Below, piece by piece: positions 48,201 to 59,985 of a DNA stretch of 64,000 bases. The DNA lies in assembly GCF_963676685.1 (NCBI RefSeq), contig NC_092350.1:66767674-66831673 (forward strand), read 5' to 3'. Position 1 is the first letter of the stretch. Each line of letters opens with the position of its first letter. The position numbers and the translations under genes are program-made. The notes under the pieces were generated by a model. That model did not search any database. It had not been told where the DNA came from and was given only the letters and a program-made list of their open reading frames with translations. Origin of the DNA: Mytilus edulis (taxonomy: Eukaryota; Mollusca; Bivalvia; Mytilida; Mytilidae).

Positions 48201-48869
48201 TCCATTCTTAATTGGATGATTCAGTCATGTCCATTGTCTAAACTTGTGCAAAAATTTAGCTTATTAATGGTATTGTAGTTGCAAAAAATAATCATCAAAA
48301 CATATCATACCTCCCCTTTTTCCTGGGAAAATATTCAAGGAGTCTTATTGTATAAGTTAAATCGTAAAACTGCCCAAACAATTTCATTATGAATAATTTA
48401 TTTCAATACAGGTACAGATAGACAAAGAAATTCAAAAACGATTTCGTTCTCTCGTACTTTACACCCCTTACTTATATATTTTGCCATAACATAACATCAT
48501 ATTAATGGTTTTTTTCCTTTTCAAATCAAAAGTTATCAATTCGTTTTTTTTTTAAATCAACAATTCACTATGAGATGAATAATTGTTATAACACAATCAC
48601 CTGTTTTTTCTTCCTCAATAAAAGCAATTATTGTAAATCGTTTATTATTCATTACTAGAAATAGAAGGTTTATAGAACTTCCTCATACTTTTCTTGATAC
48701 GCGTGCTAGTTTATAAAATCAATGAAACATGGTTTTCGATAAAAACATATTTTTGTACTTTACTAAGTAAGCCATTTTGTTTGAAACAATATACGGTAAA
48801 AAGGTCTTTAAACATTCCGATCGTTGGTACAAGCATTTTCGTCAAACACACGAAGAAAACATGCTTACA
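45217..48869. other. Intergenic, no gene seen
   Basis: AT-rich. A dispersed-repeat scrap near 47,560-47,610 (CAAGATACCAGAGCGACATT). Minus-strand frames at 45,174-45,684 have no family features. Confidence 0.45.
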
Positions 48870-49010
48870 ACAAGACAACAAGACAATAGAGGGGCGAAAG
48901 ATAGAAGAGGGACAGTCAAACCCATAGACTGAAAATAAACTGACAACGCCATAGCTAAAAATGAAAAAGACAAACAGACACATAGTAGTACACATGACAC
49001 AACGTAGAAA
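48870..49010 (-). repeat. Dispersed repeat fragment, reversed
   Basis: Reverse complement of the family at 40,540-40,640 (GGGACAGTCAAACCCATAGAC). The long minus-strand frame 48,711-49,175 reads through it. Confidence 0.55.
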
Positions 49011-49542
49011 ACTAAAGACTAAGCAGCAAAAACTGGGAGTGATCTCAGGCGCTATGGAAGGGTTAGCAGATCCTGCTCCAAATGTGACAACCGTCGTGTT
49101 ACTCATGTTTTTACAAACCCAATCTAGGCGGTATATGCTTACTAGACAAAATTTGGGAAACGTAATAGAATACATGTGTCAATGATGGAATCTGGTATTG
49201 TCAATTTGTCAAATAAACTTACTGAGCGTCTTTTTTTCTCGATGTTCACCGCACCGCCGACGACCGCTTTCGCAGAATGATCTATTGTCATTAGTAACAA
49301 ATCAGGTACCAACAGTATAACCAGAACAAATAACTCTTTCAAAGCACTCGATAATCAATGCTATTATAAAAATGATAAAGCATACTCATTAGATGATGTG
49401 ACCACGTATTCTAAAAATAGCGATTCTTGTGATTGATTGTCATTATGCATCATGTTTACATCTTGGTCTTATCTCACATCTCTGCAGATAGTAGAACAGT
49501 CTACTAAAGAAATGCAGTCTATTTAATTATAATTACATTAGA
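49011..49542. other. Intergenic, no gene seen
   Basis: Open frames on both strands at 49,011-49,342 overlap each other and show no domain. Confidence 0.4.
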
Positions 49543-49748
49543 TGTATGTTTCGCTATAATACGTTATTCTGATTGGCTAACTGCACATCACGTGTTATTC
49601 CTTAAGCAATTACATTACTCAATAAAACTTTTCATTCGTGATAACACGAGGTCCCACAATAAAGTGCACAGGTGAATTAGATAAAAAAAAATTGATAAAA
49701 TTCGTGTTTTTATTATCCTAGCTAAAAATGTAATTATAAGTATTGACT

Positions 49749-49886
49749 GCTTCTTTTTGTAACTTCATAGGGTTGTAAAAGCCGCGTTGACCGTGCGCAC
49801 ATTTTTAGAATGAAGCGCTTCCGCGCTTCATACAAAATGTACTTCGGTCAACGCTTTTACACCCAAATGAAGTTACAAAAAGAAGC
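49749..49886. repeat. 138-bp hairpin element
   Basis: Arms GCTTCTTTTTGTAACTTCAT and ATGAAGTTACAAAAAGAAGC, with further pairing of GTAAAAGC(C)GCGTTGACC and GGTCAACGCTTTTAC and an inner GAAGCGC/GCGCTTC loop. Second copy at 53,506-53,634 lacks the loop. Confidence 0.8.
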
Positions 49887-50169
49887 ATTCAATTTTTAGT
49901 ATATTCAAAACAAAATATAAATTCGTTTTTAAAGTGGAAACTTCACACATTAAACGACCATCTGTTTCTTTTTTTTTTTCTATTTTAAGAAACAATCCTT
50001 TTATTCGTTTAAATGATCATTTACACGTTTTGACACGTGCGTTAATTTGTTATACAATGAAACAGATGGTAGCATTTCACTTGTAAAAATATTGATATTA
50101 TGTAATTTATGAACACACCTACAGATATTGTTTTTCTTGAAACAACATAAATTAATAAAGTATTTCAAC

Positions 50170-50218
50170 ATGACGATCGTTTGGATAAGTGTGTTCCTCG
50201 CATTGCTTTTCCGAAACG
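50170..50218 (+). CDS. Signal-peptide exon, copy 2 (alternative first exon)
   Basis: Encodes MTIVWISVFLALLFRN and ends at G|GTGAGA in phase 1. The flanking 1.9 kb is nearly identical to that of the 53,913 exon, so both may be transcribed and spliced to the single exon 2 at 55,425. Confidence 0.6.
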
Positions 50219-53200
50219 GTGAGAAGTCTTTATTTATGTTTTTAATTGCTTCAATTATGGTTGCGTTTATCGTTTGGAAATCATTATGTCATTTGGGACA
50301 ACCGATTCTGTGCACCAATTTATTTTCGCGACTTTCGCCAGTAGAAAAAAAAAACACGCGAATATAAATCGTCGCAAATATGTTAAATTTGGATCATTCT
50401 TTTATGTGAACAACCATAAGCAAGGTAGAGCCAAGATCCATAACAAACGGCCCTATAAAGGTGTACTTGTTATAATTTAAAAAATCAAAAGAATCAAATG
50501 GGTATGCTTGCTAAACTTATGATATATAAATGTAGTCAACGAAAAATATATATCTGCCTCATAATATATAGGATATGTAAGCCTAAAATAGGAATTAAAT
50601 TTAATTCGTCGTTCGTTTTACTAGAAATTTGTAAATGTTCCACAATTTTGTAGAATTCTGCAAAAAAATGGTGTTTTTCGACATTCCTCTTTATTATGAC
50701 GTTACAATTACGTCACTTATAACGTCATTTGGGAATAAACAACTATATTATTTTTGAAACGATATTTTCTTTTTTCTAATATCTAAAAGAAACAAACATT
50801 TTAACCACATATCATACTTGATAAAATTGAGAGGTAACCATTCAGGATTCTATCAAATTGTGGCTTTTTTATATATATATGTGACGTTTTTATACATGGG
50901 CAGGTATCAGATCCTTTATTTTCAACCTCGCTGTACTCTGAAGGATTAACAGCTTTACATGCGTATCGTTGCTGCCACGTAGTAGTAGTTGCACGTTCTT
51001 TTATTGTAGTACAGTTTATACCTATTTCGTTGCAATTTTTAGAATATCTCAAATGTAATTGAACGTGGTATAAGGGGGCGAACTAAACTAGAGGGATTTT
51101 CAAAATTAGAAGTAGCAAACATTGAAAACCGGTTAAAATGAAAATAGCATGCTGCAAAACATAAAGTATGTAAAGGAGATATCATTTTGAAAAACACATT
51201 CTCATTTTCATCTGGTTCATGCGTGAAAGTTTATAAATTTCGCATCGTAATCAAAGAAGTATGATACCAAATAAGTTATACGTAAACAGTTTAAAGTTTG
51301 TTAACCTATCCATATACCGTCAAAGAAGTATTATTTTTTATAAAGATTTGCTAAATTCAATATCCTATTTTACCGACAACACTAAAGTGGGATATTCCTT
51401 TCTAATGCGGTCAGGTTTTAATACGCCCTACGGCTCATTTAAAATGTGAAATAAAACTCACTTATTAATCTAGATATAAACCTTTTAAAATGTATTATCC
51501 TAAAAATATTACTGCAACTGCACGAAGAAACACACGAATGAATTGTTACCACCCGATAACAGTGTTTGACAAATACAAGACACATTGTAAGTAAATTATT
51601 GCACCAACTTAGTTTATGGAAAAGAGAGGGGGTATGGTTTTTTGCTATTTCTTTTGACATTTCTATCGCGGAAACGTGGTTATTTTTTCAACAATTTTAA
51701 TTAAATCGAATAAAATATTCAGAAAGATTGTCTTTTGAATAGCAATACATTTTTTAACTTATAATTAGGATATAATTATATGTTGAAAAATATAATGTCG
51801 GATAAAAGTTCTACAGAGCTTATGTTGTATTGATATATGTATAACCGACTTTAAATAAATCTCTCTGCTTTTTTTTTTTTTTAATACCCTCCCCACCCGA
51901 CCCTATATTGAGTTACGTGAATGTTATTCAATAGAATATAAGAATTCCTTATTAGTTGAAAATTTGATAGAGTAAAAGGTGTACATAAATTAAAAAAAAT
52001 TAAGAACTGACACGAAGACGAATATAAATACATGTATGTCACAGTATTCAGTGTGTAACGTCCTGAACATGCATGAAATATTTGCCACTGGACGTTAAGC
52101 AAGCATCCAACAATCAATCAACCTATTCAGTGTGACTCAATAGGATTTTCAAAATGTTGCACACTAATACATGTATGTTAAATCTGGCTTTATTTTATGA
52201 AAGTCTACATTAAAATTCATCTGACAAATATGCTAATTTTTCTGTATTGTAGCGATGAATTAACATAACTTCACGTTATATTTGTTTCTAAGATTAAAAT
52301 GACGATTTCTTTTACACCTATCATCGAAGATAAATTTCCAAATCGGCAACAAAAAACTATAAGACGAATATAATTTTTAAGTAAATTAAATATTGCATTT
52401 TTATCAAGGAAAATTAATGACCTGACACAGGTCATTATTTAATGCCTTAGAGCATATTTCATTGAGACATGGTATCTTCCGGGTTGATTTCAGAAAGAAT
52501 GACCTATGGATCTGAAAGAAAATAACTCTACATAGGTATATAAAAGGCAGATAATGCATATTTTAAGGTTTTTCTTATAACATATATTGAACGAAATTCC
52601 GAAATGGGTTTCCCTTATGTCAATGATGACTTTCAAAATTCAAAACGGGAAGAATTATTCTGTAATAACTCAACACAATCGGAACTATGGCGTCAACATG
52701 GTCAAACTGTTAATATCGAAACGACATTAACAATCTTTCACGGACTTTTATGTTTTCGATAAATATGTTTTCAACTAATTAGTTTACAGATTCGTCTTCT
52801 ATATATTTTTTTTAAATTTCACAAGTAATAGTAAACTCGACACAGACTCAAAAAGAATAACAATACAATGATTGAGATTGATGTTGACCAATATCTAAGT
52901 CTAACTAGTTTTGTCAACCTATAACTTCTTATTTCCTTTAAATAACCATTTCCATTGTCCTTAAAATACTTTATCCTGAAAGGTTGACGATCTTTTGAAT
53001 ATTCGTCAATTGTACTGTTTTTTACAATACGGTATGTAATCTTTATCATTCTTGAAGTCATGTGCCTTTGAATTTCTGTCATGAAATCATGGTTGTGTTT
53101 ATCATTATTGAACAAATGTGTCAAATAAGACAACGTTTATATATTATTTGTGAAAGCTGTTAACCCATTATCTTTTGTTCCTCTGTTATGACATCACCGT

Positions 53201-53301
53201 CAGTTTTCAATATCCGTAATTAATGTTGTTAAAACAACACAACGAGTGCATAGTTAAGGAAATGCTCTCCCTTCAACAGCAACTTAGTTTTTTTGAATTA
53301 A
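50219..53301. other. Intron or spacer between duplicated first exons
   Basis: To about 51,480 this belongs to the recent duplication; 52,600-53,120 aligns with 43,900-44,390 of the old duplication. No exon 2 copy was found here. Confidence 0.5.
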
Positions 53302-53505
53302 TGTATGTTTCACTATAATACGTTATTCTGATTGGCTAACTGCACATCACGTGTTATTCCTTAAGCAATTGCATAACTCAATAAAACTTTTCATTCGTGA
53401 TAACACGAGGTCCCACAATAAAGTGCACAGGTGAATTAGATAAAAAAAAAAAAAAAAATCGTGTTTTCATGATCCTAGCTAAAAATGTAATTATAAGTAT
53501 TGAAT

Positions 53506-53634
53506 GCTTCTTTTTGTAACTTCATAGGGTTGTAAAAGCCGCGTTGACCGTGCGCACATTTTTAGAATGAAGCGCTGAAACAAAATGTACTTCGGTCAAC
53601 GCTTTTACACCCCAATGAAGTTACAAAAAGAAGC
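53506..53634. repeat. Hairpin element, loop-deleted copy
   Basis: Same arms as 49,749-49,886; the inner TCCGCGCTTCAT is missing. Confidence 0.75.
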
Positions 53635-53912
53635 ATTCAGTTTTTAGTATATTCAAAACAAAATATAAATTCGTTTTTAAAGTGGAAACTTCACATTAAA
53701 CGACCATCTGTTTCTTTTTTTTTCTGTTTTAAGAAACAATCCTTTAATTCGTTTAATAATCATTTACACGTTTTGACACGTGCGTTAATTTGTTATACAA
53801 TGAAACAGATGGTAGCATTTAACTTGTAAAAATATTGATATTATGTAATTTATGAACAAACCTACAGATATTGTTTTTCTTGAATCAACATAAATTAATA
53901 AAGTATTTCAAC

Positions 53913-53961
53913 ATGCCGATCGTTTGGATAAGTGTGTTCCTCGCATTGCTTTTCCGAAACG
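53913..53961 (+). CDS. Secreted cysteine-rich protein, exon 1 (signal peptide)
   Basis: Start of a 188-residue secreted protein assembled from eight exons: 53,913-53,961; 55,425-55,614; 56,459-56,553; 57,070-57,144; 57,651-57,662; 57,936-57,947; 58,594-58,608; 59,076-59,194. Every junction is GT/AG and in phase. This exon encodes MPIVWISVFLALLFRN, a hydrophobic signal peptide, with donor G|GTAAGA in phase 1. The mature chain has 13 cysteines (residues 21, 25, 69, 91, 121, 124, 142, 153, 159, 169, 172, 185, 186) and two N-glycosylation sequons (Asn51, Asn83). I do not recognise the family. An extracellular disulfide-rich role is inferred. Confidence 0.75.
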
Positions 53962-55424
53962 GTAAGAAATCTTTATTTATGTTTTTAATTGCTTCAATTA
54001 TGGTTGCGTTTATCGTTTGGAAATCATTATGTCATTTGGGACAACCGATTCTGTGCACCAATTTATTTTCGCGACTTTCGCCAGTAGAAAAAAAAAAAAC
54101 ACGCGAATATAAATCGTCGCAAATATGTTAAATTTGGATCATTCTTTTATGTGAACAACCATAAGCAAGGTAGAGCCAAGATCCATAACAAACGGCCCTA
54201 TAAAGTGTACTTGTTTTAATTTAAAAAATTAAAAGAATCAAATGGGTATGCATGCTAAACTTATGATATATAAATGTAGTCAACGAAAAATATATATCTG
54301 CCTCATAATATATAGGATATGTAAGCCTAAAATAGGAATTAAATTTAATTCGTCGTTCGTTTTACTAGAAATTTGTAAATGTTCCACAATTTTGTAGAAT
54401 TCTGCCAAAAAATCAGGTTTTTCGACATTCCTCTTTATTATGACGTTACAATTACGTCACTTATAACGTCATTTGGGAATAAACAACTTTATTATTTTTG
54501 AAACGATATTTTCTTTTTTCTAACATCTAAAAGAAACAAACATTTTAACCACATATCATACTTGATAAAATTGAGAGGTAACCATTCAGGATTCTATCAA
54601 ATTGTGGCTTTTATATATATATATGTGATGTTTTTATACATGGGCAGGTATCAGATCCTTTATTTTCAACCTCGCTGTACTCTGAAGGATTAACAGCTTT
54701 ACATGCGTATCGTTGCTGCCACGTAGTAGTAATTGCACATTCTTTTATTGTAGTACAGTTTATACCTATTTCGTTGCAATTTTTAGAATATATCAAATGT
54801 AATTAATCGTGGTATAAGGGGGCGAACTAAACTAAAGGGATTTTCAAAATTAGAAGTAGCAAACATTGAAAACCGGTTAAAATGAAAATAGCATGCTGCA
54901 AAACATAAAGTATGTAAAGGAGATATCATTTTGAAAAACACATTCTCATTTTCATCTGGTTCATGCGTGAAAGTTTATATATTTCGCATCGTAATCAAAG
55001 AAGTATGATACCAAATAAGTTATACGTAAACAGTTTAAAGTTTATTAACCTATCCATATACCGTCAAAAAAATATTATTTTTTATAAAGATTTGCTAAAT
55101 TCAATATCCTATTTTACCGACAACACTAAAGTGGGATATTCCTTTCTAATGCGGTCAGGTTTTAATACGCCCTACGGCTCATTTAAAATGTGAAATAAAA
55201 CTCACTTATTAATCTAGATATAAACCTTTTAAGCATAAATTTACCCCAAAACAAGCATTACCAACCATAACATTTAATGAGGATTTTTTTTTAGCAAACT
55301 TTACATGCAAATCAAACATAATCAAATTAGTTAGGATTTAAATGTATCATATTTATTGAATATCACATATATTCATATTGAATATCACATATATTCATAT
55401 TGGATTCTTTTTCTTTTTTATCAG
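53962..55424. other. Intron 1 of the secreted-protein gene
   Basis: Mostly the right copy of the recent duplication, ending near 55,235. Then a 20-bp direct repeat (ATATCACATATATTCATATT, about 55,362-55,401) lies just before the acceptor. Confidence 0.55.
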
Positions 55425-55614
55425 TATTTGGATTGTGTTCGCAACCATGTTACAGACAAAAAACTATTTATGAAAGACTAGGAGACGACGGAAGTCGAGT
55501 AAATCCAGGTCTCGTGAGAGAAAATAATCGAACCACTACTGTTTATACATTGCATGGAAGACTTCTCTTTTACCAAGAATGTTATGCAAGATCTGGACTT
55601 TTCACAGTTATAAG
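55425..55614 (+). CDS. Secreted cysteine-rich protein, exon 2
   Basis: 190 nt, acceptor TTTTTTATCAG, donor AAG|GTAAAC, phase 1 in, phase 2 out. Encodes residues 17-79 with Cys21, Cys25 and Cys69 and the sequon at Asn51 (NRT). The segment after Tyr57 (TLHGRLLFYQECY) looks like beta strands. Confidence 0.78.
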
Positions 55615-56458
55615 GTAAACATACCCTACCCATTTCTTTAAAATATAATACACAAATTATTTAGATTAGTCGTTGGGCAGGAAATACCTACCCACCATAT
55701 CACACAAGTTCACCTGAGGTGATAACCCTGTTGAATTTTGTTTCAATTTTATAACGAATCACTTTTAATTGCTATTGTAAACTATACAGCTTAATGATAG
55801 GTGAAAATATGAATAAAACGACTTTATTTAAAAACATTGCTGTTGCGTAATGTACTACGAATATATTGTTATGCAAGAAGAATGAATTTCAGTTTTTGTC
55901 AACATAAGATTATAACTGAAAATTTTTAATTTGAAGGTGATTACAATTAAATCAGACAATGACAACTCATAGAATATATATTTGGTTATAAACAATTGCA
56001 TTGCATCCGATGGGCATATGAAAGCTAATGCCTCCACAACAATGCTTACGATAGCAAATTTGGAAAATTAAAATCTGGTGCAAGTATTGAACATTTAATT
56101 TACCAGGAAAGACGACGTGTATACCCCAACCCTGATTGTCAATCTTCTTTTTGAAGATGCCCCTTAATCAATATTGTCCCATTTTGTCTATTTTGACGTT
56201 TGAATTCATGAAACAAAAAAACTTAGATAACACAAACTTTTGGTCCATACGATTAAAATACTTTGTTGGTATACTAACTTGAACACGAATGTCGGGTGAG
56301 CAATGTATGCTGTCTGTAGCATAACATTTGTATTTCAGAAATTGTGATTACGAAGACATTTAAGTACGCAAAACTACTAAGTTGAAATACGTAAAGAATG
56401 TTATATAATTTGACTTTTCTACATGCTATACACTGATTAAATGTGTTTTTATTTATAG
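55615..56458. other. Intron 2
   Basis: No feature seen. Minus-strand open frames are meaningless. Confidence 0.5.
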
Positions 56459-56553
56459 ACGGAATAATGGTACACACGATACATACTCATGCAGTAAAAT
56501 TGTTGTCACAAATGGATTTCCAGACATCGTAGCCTTATTTGTAACGGATTGGA
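56459..56553 (+). CDS. Secreted cysteine-rich protein, exon 3
   Basis: 95 nt, acceptor TTTATAG, donor A|GTAAGA, phase 2 in, phase 1 out. Encodes residues 80-111 with the sequon NGT at Asn83, Cys91 and a hydrophobic strand (PDIVALFVTDW). Confidence 0.75.
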
Positions 56554-57069
56554 GTAAGATTTTTTGTTTTTGTTTTTTGTAAATGTCAATAAAATACAAT
56601 TGGTAAATTTAAAACTCACCATATTGGATACAAATGACGTAATGTCTTCAGACAGCGTTTCAATGTTGAATTAAACCTTAAATCAATCCTTGAAGTGAAT
56701 TTACTAGACATGTCATATGTCCTGTTCCGTGAGTATGAACACGATTATGTTGGTATGTATAATCAATTAACATACCAATCTGGAATACCTACGAGCCCCC
56801 AGGCTAAGAAGTGTGCTTGTTGTTCGTGTAGTCTAGTCTTCAGATTCTGTGAAGTTGGATGTATTTCCCTCGACTTTTGATTTTTGTCATTGTGATATCA
56901 AAATTCTCTCAATTCATGAGTTTTTAATGTCCTGTTTGTATTTCCTTACCCCTTTTTCTGTTTAAAACAAGTAATTTAATTTATTTGTTCCTATACGAGT
57001 TAGATTTGGTCACTGAATGCTATATACATGCACTATAAAGGATATTATTCAGATTTCTGATAATTTCAG
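56554..57069. other. Intron 3
   Basis: An open frame at 56,695-56,880 has a repeat-like tail (TATTTCCCTCGACTTTTG) and is not supported as a gene. Confidence 0.45.
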
Positions 57070-57144
57070 AGACCTTTGAGAAACCTCCTACGCTATGTGA
57101 TGCATGTGATGGTAATTTCATACCGACTATGATTCTTGGAAAAG
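57070..57144 (+). CDS. Secreted cysteine-rich protein, exon 4
   Basis: 75 nt, acceptor ATTTCAG, donor G|GTAAGC, phase 1 in and out. Contains the CDAC motif (Cys121, Cys124) and ends at Lys136. Confidence 0.75.
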
Positions 57145-57424
57145 GTAAGCAACTTGTTTAAATATGAACTTTTAATTTCATGACACGCTATTATGTTCTC
57201 TTATACATTACTATCAATCTCACTATACATAATTACATTTGCAAAAAACAACGTTTTATGTAATTCCATGTATTTCAAACGTTAGCACCCTCTTAATGGG
57301 TTTACTATTCAATCTCATACAAAGCAAACACCTTTTGTGACAAAAGAAGTCGCGTACAGTACGAATAAAGTACAGTCAACATTATCTATAACCTATATTT
57401 GTCTGCAAATAAATTTATCATAGA

Positions 57425-57545
57425 TACCAGGATTAAAATTTTATATTTACGTCAGACGCGATTTGTCTACAAAAGACTCATCAGTGACGCTCGAATAAAA
57501 AAATGTATAAAAGGCCAAATAGGGTACGAAGTTATAGAGCATTGA
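57425..57545 (-). repeat. Solo copy of the GACGAAACGCGCGTC repeat family
   Basis: ATACCAGGATTAAAATTTTA ... AAAGACTCATCAGTGACGCT, as at 1,905-2,035. It lies in intron 4. Confidence 0.65.
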
Positions 57546-57650
57546 GTACCAATTTTCTGTTTACAGAGAAGAACTGTTATTGATTTTGATAACAAGTAAT
57601 AAACAATTTACCATTACAAAAATGTTTATATCAATTCACATTACTTTCAG

Positions 57651-57662
57651 ATGTCCAAGTTG
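57651..57662 (+). CDS. Secreted cysteine-rich protein, 12-nt micro-exon 5
   Basis: ATGTCCAAGTTG between TTACTTTCAG and GTAAGT, phase 1 in and out. Adds D-V-Q-V and the first base of Gly141. Confidence 0.62.
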
Positions 57663-57935
57663 GTAAGTGTCTTTGTATATTTAATTTTATATATAAAAAA
57701 GACACAGAATAGTCACATAGTATTTCTGTTTAATAGTTTAATTATGTGAACTATGTGATTTTGTTTTACATTTTGAACGAATCAAACACCTTGTGTAAAC
57801 ATAGTTTTGAGTTACTTAATAATAAGTTGACTTTTTAGACTGTGAAGCTTTACTTTATAGTGTTTTACTATTTCATTGAACTATTTTGTTCTTCAACTTT
57901 TTAACATACTTATATTTTCACATTATGTTTTTCAG

Positions 57936-57947
57936 GATGCAAGATTG
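57936..57947 (+). CDS. Secreted cysteine-rich protein, 12-nt micro-exon 6
   Basis: GATGCAAGATTG between GTTTTTCAG and GTAAGC, phase 1 in and out. Adds G-C-K-I, supplying Cys142. Confidence 0.62.
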
Positions 57948-58593
57948 GTAAGCATTTGTTTTATTCATATGAAAAACATACGATTTACAATTTACTGTAT
58001 CTTCATTGCAACATAAATTGACGGCTTGCAAATTGAAAAATAGATTAGAACGCGTATCCATAACTACGGCACGCCTAAACATCGGAAAAGAAACGAAAAT
58101 AGCTTTATATAACTCGTAGTTTCATGATTCCGGCATAGAGTATACAATTTATTATTATTGTATGGTGTTGTGAAAGTATTGATCATTTGCACAATACCGA
58201 CGGCTTCCTACAAAACGTGCAAAACCAAAAATTAGAGAAGCATTTATTTGTTGTATAACAATTATCAATAACAAAGTTAAGAACTCTTTACTTAAGGTAC
58301 AGATTTTGCATCCTGTCAGGTCAATATTCTTACTATTTGTTAAATGTATGCCTGTTATAAATCAAATGTAATAATAGAATGCATTTTGTTTTCCTGTTTG
58401 AACGGTTTTACACTAGTAATTTTAGTGCCTTTTATATCTTTCTGTTCGGTGTGAGTCACGGCTCCGTGCTGAAGACCGTACTTTAACCTTTAATGGTTTA
58501 CTTTTACAAATTTGACTTGAATGTATAGTTTTGTCATTGGCAATCATACCAAATCTTCTTATATCTAATTGATGCTCGTATTGTTTGCTTCAG
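57948..58593. other. Intron 6
   Basis: No feature apart from a dispersed-repeat scrap near 58,450-58,560 (GTGCTGAAGACCGTACTTTA). Confidence 0.5.
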
Positions 58594-58608
58594 TTGAAAT
58601 TCCTCAGG
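58594..58608 (+). CDS. Secreted cysteine-rich protein, 15-nt micro-exon 7
   Basis: TTGAAATTCCTCAGG between GTTTGCTTCAG and GTAAGT, phase 1 in and out. Adds V-E-I-P-Q. Confidence 0.6.
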
Positions 58609-59075
58609 GTAAGTTTGTTTGAGTACTTTTACTTTCTTATATGAATTATAGTTAACAAAAAATTATAATGTGAATGATCGACATACTATTTTGATAAAAC
58701 GATTATCTTAATGGTAAATGTGCAACATGCACACACAAACAAATCAAACGATCAATCCATCAATCGATCTAAACAAGCACATGGATCCGCCATTTTTGTC
58801 TGCTTTTTAAGTTAATATATTTATATACTAATGTATCAATTTCAAACAGTCTTTTATATGTTTTAAAAAGCTCGTTTTTTTAAACAGAGTAGCGGACATC
58901 TTGAATAAATGATCAACTACGTTTTTGTTGGCTTATCAAATAGTTCGTTCGTTGACCTGTTTAATTGTCCTCTATTTATACACTACTTTAAAAAATATTT
59001 TCATTAATGGTCGTCAAAAGTAAGGCTTTATGCAATGGATACAAAATAATCAACCATTGTAATGTTATTTTTTAG
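58609..59075. other. Intron 7
   Basis: AT-rich, nothing else seen. Confidence 0.5.
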
Positions 59076-59194
59076 ATCCAGGATGCAATATTCCTGCTGT
59101 TTGCCCTGTACAGAATGAACATCAAGTTCAATGTTCTAGGTGCCTTAAAATTCCAAAAGAAGTTTTGGATGATGGTCTTTGCTGTGATTCATAA
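59076..59194 (+). CDS. Secreted cysteine-rich protein, terminal exon 8
   Basis: 119 nt, acceptor ATTTTTTAG, phase 1. Encodes residues 150-188 with Cys153, Cys159, Cys169, Cys172 and a C-terminal Cys185-Cys186 pair just before the stop (LCCDS, TAA). The dense cysteines suggest a small disulfide-knotted C-terminal module. Confidence 0.78.
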
Positions 59195-59219
59195 ACTCAA
59201 CTCATCTATCGAACGAAAG

Positions 59220-59225
59220 AATAAA
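59220..59225 (+). terminator. Polyadenylation signal AATAAA
   Basis: AATAAA 26 bases after the stop codon of the secreted-protein gene. The 3' UTR would be very short. Confidence 0.6.
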
Positions 59226-59344
59226 ATAACCTCAAACATACGATTTTGTATTGTTCATTATACCATATTTTTGTTTCTTTTGGTTTATCATTGAGCTTTG
59301 AGTAAAACATATAATTTAGTATGATTTACAGGCTTTCAAACTTT

Positions 59345-59410
59345 TGTATCTGGGCGTCACTAGTAAGTCTTGTGTGGACAAAATGCACTTCTGGCGTATT
59401 AAAATTTTAA
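59345..59410 (+). repeat. Short solo copy of the GACGAAACGCGCGTC family
   Basis: GGGCGTCACTAGTAAGTCTT ... TTCTGGCGTATTAAA, degraded. Confidence 0.5.
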
Positions 59411-59529
59411 ACTTGTTGCCTTTTTTTTAGCTATTATTCGTGTTTCTTTGTCAATTATGTTCTCCTATTTATTTATATTGTAGTCCTGTAATATTGTGTT
59501 GTCATTTTAATGTTATGTTTCACATGGCC

Positions 59530-59985
59530 ATAAAAGAGGGAGGTTTGACCTGCTACAAAACCAGGTTCAACCCACCATTTGTTCCTTTAAAAATGTCCTG
59601 TACCAAGTCAAGAATATGGCCATTGTTATATTATAATTCGTTTCTGTGTGTGTTACATTTTAATGTTGTGTTTCCGTTGTGTCGTTTATTTTCTCTTATT
59701 TTTGGGTGTGAATTCGCATTACTATAAGACGTGTAACGGTACTTATCTATTCCGAATTCATGTATTTGGTTTTGATGTTATATTTGTTATTCTCATTGGA
59801 TTTTTTCTAATGCTTAGTCCGTTTCAGTGTGTGTTACATTTTAATGTTGTGTCGTTGTTCTCCTCGTATATTTAATGCGTTTCCCTCAGTTTTAGTTTGT
59901 TACCCCGATTTTTGTTTTTTGTCCATGGATTTATGAGTTTTGAACAGCGGTATACTACTGTTGCCTTTATTTACAATCGGTAAAG
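59530..59985 (+). repeat. Dispersed repeat, copy 2
   Basis: Longer relative of 42,840-43,115, with an internal duplication of GTGTGTTACATTTTAATGTT (59,647 and 59,828). Open frames 59,440-59,875 are within it. Confidence 0.65.

Larger units (their letters stand above)
49543..51480 (+). repeat. Recent segmental duplication, left copy
   Basis: About 1.94 kb, nearly identical to 53,302-55,235. Begins ATGTATGTTTCGCTATAAT and ends CTAGATATAAACCTTTTAA. Contains a hairpin, a candidate promoter and the 49-nt signal-peptide exon. Confidence 0.85.
53302..55235 (+). repeat. Recent segmental duplication, right copy
   Basis: Differs from the left copy by scattered substitutions, a small deletion in the hairpin and A-run length changes near 53,442-53,458. 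Confidence 0.85.

Noticed and set aside
48711-49175. 154-codon open frame on the minus strand
   Set aside because: It reads through a dispersed repeat (reverse of the 40,540 family), is mostly hydrophobic low-complexity and overlaps open frames on the other strand; no domain is recognisable.
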